NCBI GenBank assembly: GCA_031082285.1
Contig: JAVHLK010000002.1
Location: 62,001-126,000, forward strand
From: Desulfomonilaceae bacterium
GTDB taxonomy: Bacteria > Desulfobacterota > Desulfomonilia > Desulfomonilales > Desulfomonilaceae
Length of the DNA stretch: 64,000 nucleotides
Direction: 5' to 3'
The notes under the pieces are model-generated. The model worked only from the letters and a program-made list of their open reading frames with translations. It did no database searches and was not told where the DNA came from. The stretch's first letter is position 1; the number at the start of each line of letters is the position of its first letter. Of the stretch, positions 49,677 through 58,439 are shown piece after piece. The position numbers and the translations under genes are program-made.

Positions 49677-50702
49677 CTAGTCGGAAGGCCGCAACGGTGC
49701 GAAACGGATCGTATCGCCAGGCTGCAGATCGACCCGTTCAACTTCCCGGAACGTCGCATGAGCGTTTCCGTCTTCATCAATGGTCACTCCGCCCATGAAA
49801 CATCGGAATTCTTCTCCAAGGGTGCACACGATGTGAGACGGCTTTTCGTCCCCCAGGTCCCGAATTTCAGCTACCGTGGCTTTGCGGCTCTCCCTTACGG
49901 TGCGGATGTCCTCAACGCGGCATTGTACCACCGGTCCGGCTTCGAAAATATCCACCATCTTCGTGTATTGAAAACCCTCTTCTTGAAGCAGTCTCAATGC
50001 GGGTCTCGTCTGCTCGTGAACTTCACCGATCACTTGTTGTGCTTCCTTGGGCAGAAGAGGGATGTAGATTGCGGAGGTGGGCATGAGGTCGGCAATGAAT
50101 TTCTTGTCCATGGCGCTCAGAAGGTCCGCGCTCGGATAGTCCATATCGAAGAAGTGTCGTCCAAGTGCGTCCCAAAAAGCTGAATTGCCCTTTGGGTCGA
50201 GGACCCCTCGCATTTCCGCAATGACAACGGGCTCGACGCGTTCAGGGTACTCGGCCATGAAAAGAAAACGAAAGAGCGACAACAGCCGACCGTTACCGTG
50301 TTTTCTGTACTCGGGTGCCAAAAGGAGCCCGCCGATTTCCGAAGGCCCGCTGTGTTCATTAATCAAGTGAAGCGTGGGTATCTCCTTGCGGATTCCAAGA
50401 GTCTTTGACTCGTGCACGGAAACATCGATCCGATAGGAGTAGAAGGGCTGAAATCCGCCGACCTTGGATATGATGCAACTGGTACCGATCACATGGCCGG
50501 TGGTCAGATCCTCCATGACGAACATATAGAGCTCTCCGCCCGGTTTTTGCACGAGTTTCTGGAATGCGTACAATGACTCAAGAATCCTGGTTCGGAGTAG
50601 ACGCGCGTCTCTCGGCAGCGAGGTCAGTCCGTAGGTTTCCTGATGTGCCAGTGCGACCAGATCGTCGAGATCCGCCGGCTTCACGGGGCGAATGATGACC
50701 AT
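49677..50702 (-). CDS. astA: Arginine N-succinyltransferase
   Basis: A 341-residue acyltransferase (AstA family) that transfers succinyl from succinyl-CoA to the alpha-amino group of arginine, the first AST step. It shows IIRPVKPADLDDLVALA, EIGGLLLAPEYRKHGNGRLLSLFRFLFMAE and IAEMRGVLDPKGNSAFWDALGRHFFDMDY. ATG 50702 has AGGAGG at about 6 nt and follows the aminotransferase stop by 11 nt. It is a single subunit of the AruF/AruG type. Confidence 0.95.
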   Translation of the reverse strand: MVIIRPVKPADLDDLVALAHQETYGLTSLPRDARLLRTRILESLYAFQKLVQKPGGELYMFVMEDLTTGHVIGTSCIISKVGGFQPFYSYRIDVSVHESKTLGIRKEIPTLHLINEHSGPSEIGGLLLAPEYRKHGNGRLLSLFRFLFMAEYPERVEPVVIAEMRGVLDPKGNSAFWDALGRHFFDMDYPSADLLSAMDKKFIADLMPTSAIYIPLLPKEAQQVIGEVHEQTRPALRLLQEEGFQYTKMVDIFEAGPVVQCRVEDIRTVRESRKATVAEIRDLGDEKPSHIVCTLGEEFRCFMGGVTIDEDGNAHATFREVERVDLQPGDTIRFAPLRPSD

Positions 50703-50713
50703 TTCATGCCTCC

Positions 50714-52102
50714 TCAACGGCACATGCGGGCCAGAGTGTTCTCGGTTATGGTAACCGCTGCATCGATGTCGTTGAAAGTGACGGCACCCACGGGAATCAA
50801 GAAACGAACCCGGGTCGGATCCGCGCCTGCGTAGAAGCCGATCACTCCCGCGTCAAACAATGCATGGATGAACCGGTTGACTTTTTCCGCGTGCCCGCCG
50901 AACGCAGTGAACGCAACCATGGCGCCGATGCCGTACGGTCCGTGAACCACGTCCGGAAGACGTGCTTCCATCTCCTGCAGGCGCGTCACAAAGCGATCGT
51001 GGAACCGGGCGATCCGGCCGGCAGGTCCAAGAAATCCGCCGTCCATGAGTTGCCTGACGATCAATCGGCCGACCCGAATGGCCGCGGTGCTCGAGGTAAA
51101 CGTCTGGCTGAGCAGGCCCGGTCCGGGAGTGAGTTCGTCCGTGAAAAGAGTGGCACAGACTTGAGAAGCCTTGCCCACCGTGACCACATCCACGAAATCG
51201 TCCAGGCCGAAGTATTGGAAGGCGAACAACTCGGTCGTTCGGCCGAAGGTCTGGATTTCGTCGACGAGAATAGGTATCTCATGAGCTCTGAGGACCTGCA
51301 TCAACTCCCTGAAAAACTCTCGATTACCCGGTAAAAAGCCTCCTTCTCCAAGTACGAGTTCAAATACCATCCCGGCATGCTTTCCGGGATACCGTTTCAG
51401 ATGACGCTTCAGCTGGTCCAAGGAGCGTCCCGTACTCTCTTCGGGCCGTTCGTCGACATAATAGGGGACGTAGTCCACGGACACGCCGGCCGGCAACCCC
51501 ACGCGGTATTCGGGTTTATCCGTCACGTGCGAAAGCGCCAGAGTTCGGCCCATGAAACAGCCCTCAAAAGCAAGAATACGGTTGGCCGGATACTTGTACT
51601 GGAACATGACCTTCAGCGCGTTCTCGTTGGCCATGGCCCCGCTCGTCGAAAAGAAACAATGCGCCAACCGGGCTCCCTTGCGATTGCCCCCCTCCAAGAG
51701 CGTCCTCGCCAGTTCAACGCTCTCCACGTTCTGTTGGAGATTCCCCTGCATGACCGTGTCGGACAGCGCGGCATCCAACGAGGCTTCCATTATTGCAGCG
51801 TGACTGTGGCCCCAATGGTGAACTCCAATTCCGGATATGAAGTCGTACTTGACACTGCCGTCCGCGAGTTCCACCAGCGCCCCGTTTCCCAACCCGCTGC
51901 CGAGGTACGGGTAGAAAAGCCGGCCTCCCCGCAGGTCCCCGTACTCCCTCATGAGTCGCTCATAATCCATCTTCAAATCCGAATCGGGCGGGCGAACTCC
52001 CGTCAGGCGGGCGGAGTACTCATCCCGGGTTTGCAGCAGCACCTTCTTGGCTTCTCGTATCCTCGGATCCGCCATGAACTCATTCGCGATCGGTCTCCTC
52101 AT
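50714..52102 (-). CDS. Class III aminotransferase, probably the succinylornithine transaminase step
   Basis: A 462-residue PLP enzyme of the acetylornithine/ornithine aminotransferase group. Motifs: FISGIGVHHWGHSHAAIMEA, FFSTSGAMANENALKVM, ILVDEIQTFGRTTELFAF and the PLP-lysine in VTVGKASQ. At 462 residues it is longer than typical AstC/ArgD (about 400) and begins with an extra 50-60 residue N-terminus, so it may be a different subfamily recruited for this role. First gene of the AST operon. No astE hydrolase was found in the window. Confidence 0.85.
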   Translation of the reverse strand: MRRPIANEFMADPRIREAKKVLLQTRDEYSARLTGVRPPDSDLKMDYERLMREYGDLRGGRLFYPYLGSGLGNGALVELADGSVKYDFISGIGVHHWGHSHAAIMEASLDAALSDTVMQGNLQQNVESVELARTLLEGGNRKGARLAHCFFSTSGAMANENALKVMFQYKYPANRILAFEGCFMGRTLALSHVTDKPEYRVGLPAGVSVDYVPYYVDERPEESTGRSLDQLKRHLKRYPGKHAGMVFELVLGEGGFLPGNREFFRELMQVLRAHEIPILVDEIQTFGRTTELFAFQYFGLDDFVDVVTVGKASQVCATLFTDELTPGPGLLSQTFTSSTAAIRVGRLIVRQLMDGGFLGPAGRIARFHDRFVTRLQEMEARLPDVVHGPYGIGAMVAFTAFGGHAEKVNRFIHALFDAGVIGFYAGADPTRVRFLIPVGAVTFNDIDAAVTITENTLARMCR

Positions 52103-52264
52103 GTCGCAACGGCCTCCCTCCACTCATCCGGCGGACGATGGGTCATAAATTTTCTGACAGTCGGGCTGACTTCAGGGTTCTGCGGGTCGGAATCCGCTCG
52201 ACCCGTGTTGTCTGAAATCCTGCCGAATTTATGGGACCACGTACTGCGGTCAGAGAAATACGCC

Positions 52265-52293
52265 TTGACTTTTGAAACAAAAAACTATATAAA
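52265..52293 (+). promoter_or_regulatory. Strong sigma-70-type promoter for the LysM gene
   Basis: TTGACT (52265-52270), 17 nt AT-rich spacer, TATAAA (52288-52293), with an A-run after it. It sits about 60 nt upstream of the ATG at 52355 in the only AT-rich patch of this divergent region. Confidence 0.7.
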
Positions 52294-52354
52294 AAAATAG
52301 CGTCTTAAGAGATAGCCTTCAACTGATTTATTGAGGAATTTGCGGAGGCCTTTG

Positions 52355-53443
52355 ATGTTAAAGAAATCTGCTCTTCTTGCCGTGTCGGCGGTCATCATCT
52401 CTTTGGCTCCCTGGCTGCAAAACTCCCTCAGGGCCTTTGAGATCTTTCCTCGGCCTGAGGCACAATACACGGTGAAGCGGGGGGACACCCTTTACGGAAT
52501 TGCGGGGTACTACTATTCCGACCCGGCGCTCTGGCCCTTTTTATGGAACCAGAATCCCGCGGTTCTGATAAGGGACAAAGGCGGCGCGCCTGCGCGAGAA
52601 CCGTTGACCCCGGGATTGAAAATCAATCTTTTCTCTCCTCGAACCGCTTCCAACGTAGTGGATGAGGAATACGAGCCTCCCACGGGAATACCCGATGACG
52701 TAAGGTTTTTTGTCCACAAGGTCCCGCGCAAAGGTATCCCCTATGAGAAGCAGTTTTTCAAGTTCAAATTAAGCCCTCGGCCGATTCGCATCTGGGGATA
52801 CGTCGTCAGTTCGCCTGAAGTGGAAAAGGTGCATTTCCTGGAACGCGACCTGGTCTACGTTCGGTTTCGTCCCTCGAAAAAACAAGCGATACTGGTGGGA
52901 GATCGTTTCGGGATCTATCGCGACAGAGGCCCTCTCACGCATCCGCTCAATTCGGACAGGTCGATTGGTTTTGTGAGCGAGATCGTGGGTGAGATCGAGG
53001 TGACGAGCACCAGCCACGAATTGGCGACTGCGATCATAACCGAGAGTTTCGTCGAGATTGCCGTAGGGGACAAGATTTGTCTGTTTGCCCCCAGGGAACG
53101 AGAAATCGTGCCTTCCAAATCCCATCGGATGCTTACGGGAACGATACTCGAATCGGCCACGCGTCAGAACTGGTTCCGTAATTCCCACAATTTTGAGAAC
53201 GACATAGTGTTTGTCAACCGAGGCGAATGCGACGGGATGCAGGACGGAATGCTCTTGAATATCTATCGGCCGACCGAACGGGTGATGGATCCGTATTTCT
53301 CAAGCAGATATTTGTCCATTCCCGATCGGTACGTGGGCGAGGGGTTGGTGCTTAAGGCATTTGAGAAGAATTCCACGGTGCTTGTCACACGGATGCGGGA
53401 AGAAATTATGGTCGGTGACGTCATAAAGACGGTTTCGGACTAG
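52355..53443 (+). CDS. Exported LysM-domain protein
   Basis: A 362-residue protein with a signal peptide or membrane anchor (hydrophobic about 5-27) and a LysM peptidoglycan-binding domain directly after it (YTVKRGDTLYGIAGYYYSDPALWPFLWNQN). The remaining 250 residues are beta-rich without a recognised enzyme motif. This form (LysM near WPFLW) is common in Desulfobacterota. ATG 52355 has GGAGG at 6-7 nt; promoter at 52265-52293. Likely periplasmic, binding cell wall. A hairpin at 53455-53484 follows. Confidence 0.85.
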   Translation: MLKKSALLAVSAVIISLAPWLQNSLRAFEIFPRPEAQYTVKRGDTLYGIAGYYYSDPALWPFLWNQNPAVLIRDKGGAPAREPLTPGLKINLFSPRTASNVVDEEYEPPTGIPDDVRFFVHKVPRKGIPYEKQFFKFKLSPRPIRIWGYVVSSPEVEKVHFLERDLVYVRFRPSKKQAILVGDRFGIYRDRGPLTHPLNSDRSIGFVSEIVGEIEVTSTSHELATAIITESFVEIAVGDKICLFAPREREIVPSKSHRMLTGTILESATRQNWFRNSHNFENDIVFVNRGECDGMQDGMLLNIYRPTERVMDPYFSSRYLSIPDRYVGEGLVLKAFEKNSTVLVTRMREEIMVGDVIKTVSD

Positions 53444-53900
53444 CGAACACCTCCGGACGACAATCGTCTCAACGGTTGTCGTCCCGCCGCGGATTCCTTG
53501 GCGGTCACCCGCGCACAGGTATGGGGGGGACCGCCCGTTTTGATTCAGAAGGCCGTGCCCCCACGGCGTCGACACGCCGACCTTGTGCCGTGTGTCGGTT
53601 CGCGCCGTGGGCCGGCCCCGGCCCATGGTTTCCCGTACGGGAAAAAGGCGCGGTGACGCCGGCCTGTACTCCCACATGGGCAAAGTCCTTGACTCTCGGC
53701 TCCGGGTGCTCTAAGTTAACCGCCGTCACTCTAATCCCACAGAAGCCGGACTCCGGTCATCGGGTTATCGATCATTCATGGAGGGAGACGGGCGAACACT
53801 CGCTTAGCCGGTCCCGTTTTGAGCGTATGGCAGTGCCTGTTCGAAACCAATTGGCTTTTGGCTGCGAGGGCGCAGAGAATGGGGTGACCAACGGTGTCTC
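53444..53900. other. Intergenic region with hairpin, palindrome and candidate promoter
   Basis: No gene in 457 bases. It holds a 9-bp hairpin (53455-53484), a perfect 16-bp palindrome TTTCCCGTACGGGAAA (53629-53644), and a possible promoter for dprA: TTGACT (53689-53694), 17 nt, TAAGTT (53712-53717). Confidence 0.5.
53455..53484 (+). terminator. Hairpin after the LysM gene
   Basis: GGACGACAA and TTGTCGTCC pair perfectly over 9 bp with a 12-nt loop, 12 nt after the stop codon. No T-run follows, so it may act as a 3' stabiliser or a factor-assisted terminator. Confidence 0.45.
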
Positions 53901-55037
53901 ATGGTAGATCCTCGGACGGCCACTGACATTCCTATTTCCGATTGGCTTGCACTTGAAAGAATCCCGAGAGTAGGCCCGCTGAGTATTGCGCGTCTCATGG
54001 ACGCGTTCGGAAGCCCAAGGGCCGCCATGGAGGCCAATCCGAAGGAGATCTCCCGCAGGACGGGTTTGAGCGAAAAGCTCGCGCGCTCCATCGCGGACTT
54101 CAAACCCCCAAAAGCCGACATCGATAGAGACATTGATATCCTGGAAAGTCTAGAGGCCCGAGTGGTGACGCGGTGGGATCCGGAGTATCCGGACAACCTC
54201 AAGGAAATATACGATCCGCCGGCCCTGCTCTTCGTTCGGGGAGTCTTGCTCGAACAAGATTGTAACGCGGTCGCGGTGGTGGGCACGAGGCACCCGAGTC
54301 GCTACGGGGTTCAGATGGCTCAGACGATTACCGCCGGTCTTGCACGGGCCGGCGTCACCGTCACGAGCGGACTGGCCCGAGGAATTGACACCGTGTGCCA
54401 CCGGGCCGCACTGGACAAAGGAGGGCGGACCATCGGGGTGCTTGGTTGCGGGGTCGACGTGGCGTATCCAAGGGAAAACAAGGCGTTGATCGGGGACATG
54501 TCGCGGTTGGGAGCGGTGGTGAGCGAATTCAGGCCCGGGATCGTGCCTCACCCCACCAATTTTTACCGAAGAAACCGAATCATATCCGGTCTCTCCAAAT
54601 GCGTGCTGGTGGTTGAGGCCGCGAGAAACAGCGGATCCCTCATTACGGCTCATCATGCCATCGACCAGAACCGAGACGTGTTCGCCGTTCCCGGCAGCGT
54701 CATGAACAAGCGCTCCGAAGGACCTCACAGCCTGCTGAAACAGGGCGCCGGCCTGGCCGAATCCGCGGAAGACATTTTGCAGGCCTTTTCTCAAAGCCGT
54801 CCTGCAGAATCCCAGGTCCCGCTGTTCCACCCGATCGAATCCGATGAGGATTTGGCTCCAGAAGCAAAGGCGGTGCTCGATGCCTTGGAACCGGATCCGG
54901 ATCCGGTTCCAATAGACGTATTGTGCGAAACGCTTGCCGTTGACGCCGGCAAGCTTGCGGGACTGTTGCTGGAACTCGAACTCAGGGGACTCGTGCGACA
55001 GCATCCCGGAAAAATGTTCTCGCGGGTTGAGCCATAA
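53901..55037 (+). CDS. dprA: DNA processing protein DprA
   Basis: A 378-residue single-strand DNA-binding RecA loader for transformation and repair. N-terminal helix-hairpin-helix-like region (about 10-70), Rossmann core with VVGTRHPSRYG, TSGLARGIDTVCHRAAL, GVLGCGVDVAYPRENKAL, FYRRNRIISGLSK and VVEAARNSGSLITA. A C-terminal winged-helix segment (about 310-375) carries LAPEAKAVLDALEPDPDPVPIDVLCETL. Start ATG 53901 has a poor SD. Followed after 315 bp by topA, a common gene pair. Confidence 0.95.
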   Translation: MVDPRTATDIPISDWLALERIPRVGPLSIARLMDAFGSPRAAMEANPKEISRRTGLSEKLARSIADFKPPKADIDRDIDILESLEARVVTRWDPEYPDNLKEIYDPPALLFVRGVLLEQDCNAVAVVGTRHPSRYGVQMAQTITAGLARAGVTVTSGLARGIDTVCHRAALDKGGRTIGVLGCGVDVAYPRENKALIGDMSRLGAVVSEFRPGIVPHPTNFYRRNRIISGLSKCVLVVEAARNSGSLITAHHAIDQNRDVFAVPGSVMNKRSEGPHSLLKQGAGLAESAEDILQAFSQSRPAESQVPLFHPIESDEDLAPEAKAVLDALEPDPDPVPIDVLCETLAVDAGKLAGLLLELELRGLVRQHPGKMFSRVEP

Positions 55038-55352
55038 GGCCGAAGCGTCCTCACACGTGCGGAGACCGATGATCCCATGTGGAGCGGATAGTTCGGTTCA
55101 AGCCCGGCGAAACCGTGAGATCTCGCCTTCGCTGGATCGGCACCGACACCTCCTTCGAAGACCGCCCGGCACTACTACGTGAATGGACTCGGGGGACCCC
55201 AATCTTGACTTTTGGGACATGCATAAGAATCTTTACAGAGCACAAGAAAGATTGTAGTCGGCACCAGTACCTCGACATGAACGGTCGATCCTATGTGCCC
55301 GGACTCGAGGCGGTACGGCGGGATACTGAAATGAAGAGAGAAAAGGATACTC
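55038..55352. other. Intergenic region upstream of topA
   Basis: No gene. A TTGACT hexamer near 55206 with AT-rich sequence downstream (GCATAAGAATC) could form a weak topA promoter. Nothing else recognised. Confidence 0.4.
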
Positions 55353-57668
55353 ATGAGTAAGACATTGGTAGTGGTCGAATCTCCTGCCAAGGCACGCACC
55401 ATCAAGAAGTACCTTGGGTCGGGTTACGACGTTGAAGCCTCGGTAGGGCACGTCAAGGATCTTCCCAGCCAGGCCGACAAGAGCGAAGGTGCCGGCAAGA
55501 TCAAGGGAGTCGAGCGTGCGCCGGTTTTGGGAGTGGACGTAGAAAACGGCTTCAAGCCGCACTATCAGGTGATCCCGGGTAAGGAAAAGATAATAAAACA
55601 CCTGAAGCAGGCAGCCCACAAGGCCGACAAAGTCTACCTGGCCACCGACCCGGATCGCGAAGGAGAGGCAATCGCGTGGCACCTCAGCCAGGAATTGGAC
55701 AAACCGACGGACCGCGTGTACAGGGTTCTCTTTAACGAGCTGACCGAGAAGACCATCAAAGAGGCGATCGCGACGCCGTTGCGGCTCGATGAGAACAAAT
55801 TCAACGCTCAACAAACGCGGCGCATTCTGGACAGAATCGTGGGTTACCAGTTGAGCCCTCTTCTCTGGGAAAAGGTCCAGTACGGTCTCAGTGCCGGGAG
55901 GGTTCAGTCGGTTGCGCTCAAGCTCATTGTCGACCGACAGAATGCCATCGACACCTTTGTCCCCCAGGAATATTGGAGTATTACCGCCGCCCTGGAAGCC
56001 GAGGCGCCCCCGCCGTTCGAGGCCAGGCTGGTGGAGGATGCCGGCAAGAAAGTCGAGATCGCCGATGCGTCCCAAGCCGCGGTACTCGTGAAGGCCGCTC
56101 GCGAGAATCCCTTTGTAGTTACGGATGTGAAGCGACGTGAGCGAAGCCGAAAGGCCATGCCTCCTTTCATTACATCGACCCTTCAGCAGGAGGCATCGAG
56201 AAAACTGAGGCTTTCCGGCAGCCGGACCATGCGGATCGCACAACAATTGTACGAAGGCATAGAGTTGGGCAAACAGGGATCCGTGGGATTGATTACATAC
56301 ATGAGGACGGATTCCCCCCGCATTGCAGGAGAGGCGCTCACCGCGGTACGAGATTACATCAAGCGGACGTACGGACCCTCGTATCTTCCCGACACACCGA
56401 ACTTCTACAAAGGGAAGAAGTCCGCGCAAGAGGCTCATGAAGCGATTCGTCCCACTTCAATGGACCTTCCCCCGCACAAGGTAGCCGCATTCTTGGACAA
56501 GAATCAGCTGGCCCTGTACACGTTGATCTGGAACAGGTTCACGGCGAGCCAGGCCGCGCCGGCGATCTTCGACCTGACTACCGTGAACATTCGCGCGGGC
56601 ACGCTTCTTTTTCGCGTCAGCGGGTCGGTCATGAAATTTGACGGGTTTCTCAAGATCTACGGCCAGACAAAAGAAGAAGAGGCGGAAGGCGGGAACGGGG
56701 ACAAGGAAGATTCTCAACGGGAGCTTCCTCGGCTGAAACAAGGCGACGTGCTCGTCTTGAAAGACCTCTTGCCCCGGCAGCACTTCACCCAACCGCCTCC
56801 CGCGTTTAACGAAGCCTCACTCATCAAAGAACTCGAGGACAAGGGTATCGGACGGCCCTCCACGTACGCGGAAACCGTCACTACCATACAGAAGCGAAAG
56901 TACGTGGAGCTTCAGGACAGAAAATTCAGACCGACTCTTCTTGGACGAATCATTTCAGGCCTCTTGGTGGACAGCTTTCCCAAGCTTCTCAATACGGATT
57001 TTACGGCACGGATGGAGTCTTCCCTCGATTTGATCGAAGAAGGACGAGTCTCCTGGACCGACACGCTCGAAGGCTTTTACGGTCCTTTCCAATCTTCCCT
57101 TCAACGGGCCAAGAAGAGCATGAAGAACATCAAGAGGGACGGCATTCCCACCGGGGAACCATGCCCCGAATGCGGCCGACCGCTCCTCGTAAGGTCCGGA
57201 AGATACGGCCTGTTCATGGGATGCTCAGCCTATCCGGAGTGCGGGTACACCCGCAACATTGCCGCGGAATCCGCGCCTGCCAAAGACCCCGTACCTACGG
57301 ATGAAGTCTGTGAATGCGGCGCGTCGATGGTCATCAGGGACGGCCGTACCGGGCCGTTCTTATCGTGTTCGCTCTACCCGGAATGCAAGAAGGCCCGTCC
57401 GATCAGCATCGGAGTGAAGTGCCCGAAATGCGGAACAGGTGAGATGGCTCAACGCCGGAGCAGAAGAGGTAAGACATTCTACTCGTGCACTCGATATCCG
57501 GAGTGTGACTACTCGCTCTGGAACAAACCGGTTGCAGTTGCCTGTCCCAACGAAAAATGCGATTCAACCATTATGGAAGAGCGATTCAGCAAGAAGACCG
57601 GGGTCTTTCTCTCGTGCCCAAAGTGTAAACACAAGTTGGCCGATGAAAACGAGAAAGCCGAGGATTGA
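55353..57668 (+). CDS. topA: DNA topoisomerase I
   Basis: A 771-residue type IA topoisomerase. Toprim domain with VVESPAKARTIKKYLG and DPDREGEAIAWHL (metal-binding Asp/Glu), active-site Tyr in GLITYMRTDS, then HEAIRPT and GIGRPSTYA. The C-terminus carries four C4 zinc fingers: CPECGRPLLVRSG..., CECGASMV..., CPKCGTGEM... and CPNEKCDSTI..., each closed by a second Cys pair except for small variations. AAAGGA precedes ATG 55353. Complete and standard for Desulfobacterota. Confidence 0.97.
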   Translation: MSKTLVVVESPAKARTIKKYLGSGYDVEASVGHVKDLPSQADKSEGAGKIKGVERAPVLGVDVENGFKPHYQVIPGKEKIIKHLKQAAHKADKVYLATDPDREGEAIAWHLSQELDKPTDRVYRVLFNELTEKTIKEAIATPLRLDENKFNAQQTRRILDRIVGYQLSPLLWEKVQYGLSAGRVQSVALKLIVDRQNAIDTFVPQEYWSITAALEAEAPPPFEARLVEDAGKKVEIADASQAAVLVKAARENPFVVTDVKRRERSRKAMPPFITSTLQQEASRKLRLSGSRTMRIAQQLYEGIELGKQGSVGLITYMRTDSPRIAGEALTAVRDYIKRTYGPSYLPDTPNFYKGKKSAQEAHEAIRPTSMDLPPHKVAAFLDKNQLALYTLIWNRFTASQAAPAIFDLTTVNIRAGTLLFRVSGSVMKFDGFLKIYGQTKEEEAEGGNGDKEDSQRELPRLKQGDVLVLKDLLPRQHFTQPPPAFNEASLIKELEDKGIGRPSTYAETVTTIQKRKYVELQDRKFRPTLLGRIISGLLVDSFPKLLNTDFTARMESSLDLIEEGRVSWTDTLEGFYGPFQSSLQRAKKSMKNIKRDGIPTGEPCPECGRPLLVRSGRYGLFMGCSAYPECGYTRNIAAESAPAKDPVPTDEVCECGASMVIRDGRTGPFLSCSLYPECKKARPISIGVKCPKCGTGEMAQRRSRRGKTFYSCTRYPECDYSLWNKPVAVACPNEKCDSTIMEERFSKKTGVFLSCPKCKHKLADENEKAED

Positions 57669-57859
57669 AGTTCCGAGTTCGCAATCACGTGAGTATCCTT
57701 CCCACGCGGCCAAGCTCGAGCCCGGGAACGAGATGAATCCGAGCGGGATCCCGACTTCGCGCTCACGCGAAAGGAGGCGGAGGGCCGGCCGGCAATCAGG
57801 CGAGATATGGAGCGCAGGCGACTCCGGATATGGAAACCCCCGCCGATCGGATGCCCTCA

Positions 57860-58243
57860 TCACTGCGAGTTCGGGTGTGCCGGGGGGGCCGGAGGTATCT
57901 CTCGCAACCTGATGGAAGTGAAAGGATTTGGAGCGGCAGGTGCGGAGGCCGGCTGCGCGACCGGTCGATTTCGCCAACTACCGATCCACCCGGACACGTA
58001 GGACTCGGCAGTGTCGATCGGGTAGCTGAGAATGCGACCCAGAACCCAGAAAACGTACATCTGGTCGCGTGGAGTGGGCGGTGGGGGGGTATTGGCGTCC
58101 CGAACCGCCTGAGTCGGTTGCACGGCTTCTTCGTATGCCGGTTTGACCGGTATCAACTTGCCTTGGGGATTCTCACCCCAGGTCAGGCAAACAGGGCTGA
58201 TCCACAGGGTGACGAGAAGCACGGCGACAAATCTCCTAGTCAT
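57860..58243 (-). CDS. Small exported protein of unknown function
   Basis: A 127-residue protein with a clear signal peptide (RRF-VAVLLVTLWISPVCLTWG, 3-22), a Pro-rich middle (NTPPPPTP) and an aromatic segment DQMYVFWVLGRILSYPIDTAESYVSGWIGSW that may be amphipathic or membrane-associated. The end is Pro/Ala-rich. ATG 58243 has GAGG at 8 nt. Separated from the double-FGE gene by a strong hairpin. No family recognised. Confidence 0.6.
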   Translation of the reverse strand: MTRRFVAVLLVTLWISPVCLTWGENPQGKLIPVKPAYEEAVQPTQAVRDANTPPPPTPRDQMYVFWVLGRILSYPIDTAESYVSGWIGSWRNRPVAQPASAPAAPNPFTSIRLREIPPAPPAHPNSQ

Positions 58244-58407
58244 GAAAACTACCTCAGCGGCTTTTTTCAGTCCCCCTATCACATTTCCGGCAAAAAGCCA
58301 TCTTTTTTTGAGAGATCGGGGTGGGCGTTCAGGTGCGAGCGGACGTCGAGTTCTTTCCCCCGCGCGGGCGAACGGCAATGCCAAAGGGATGTAATGCGCC
58401 GAGCAGT

Positions 58408-58435
58408 GCAGGGGCGCTTCAAGAAGCGCCCCTGC
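58408..58435 (-). terminator. Strong hairpin immediately after the double-FGE gene
   Basis: GCAGGGGCGCTTC, AA, GAAGCGCCCCTGC: 13 complementary bases on each side, 5 nt after the stop codon at 58440. It lacks a T-run but is the most stable short palindrome in the window and probably ends or protects the transcript. Confidence 0.6.
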
Positions 58436-58439
58436 CGGG

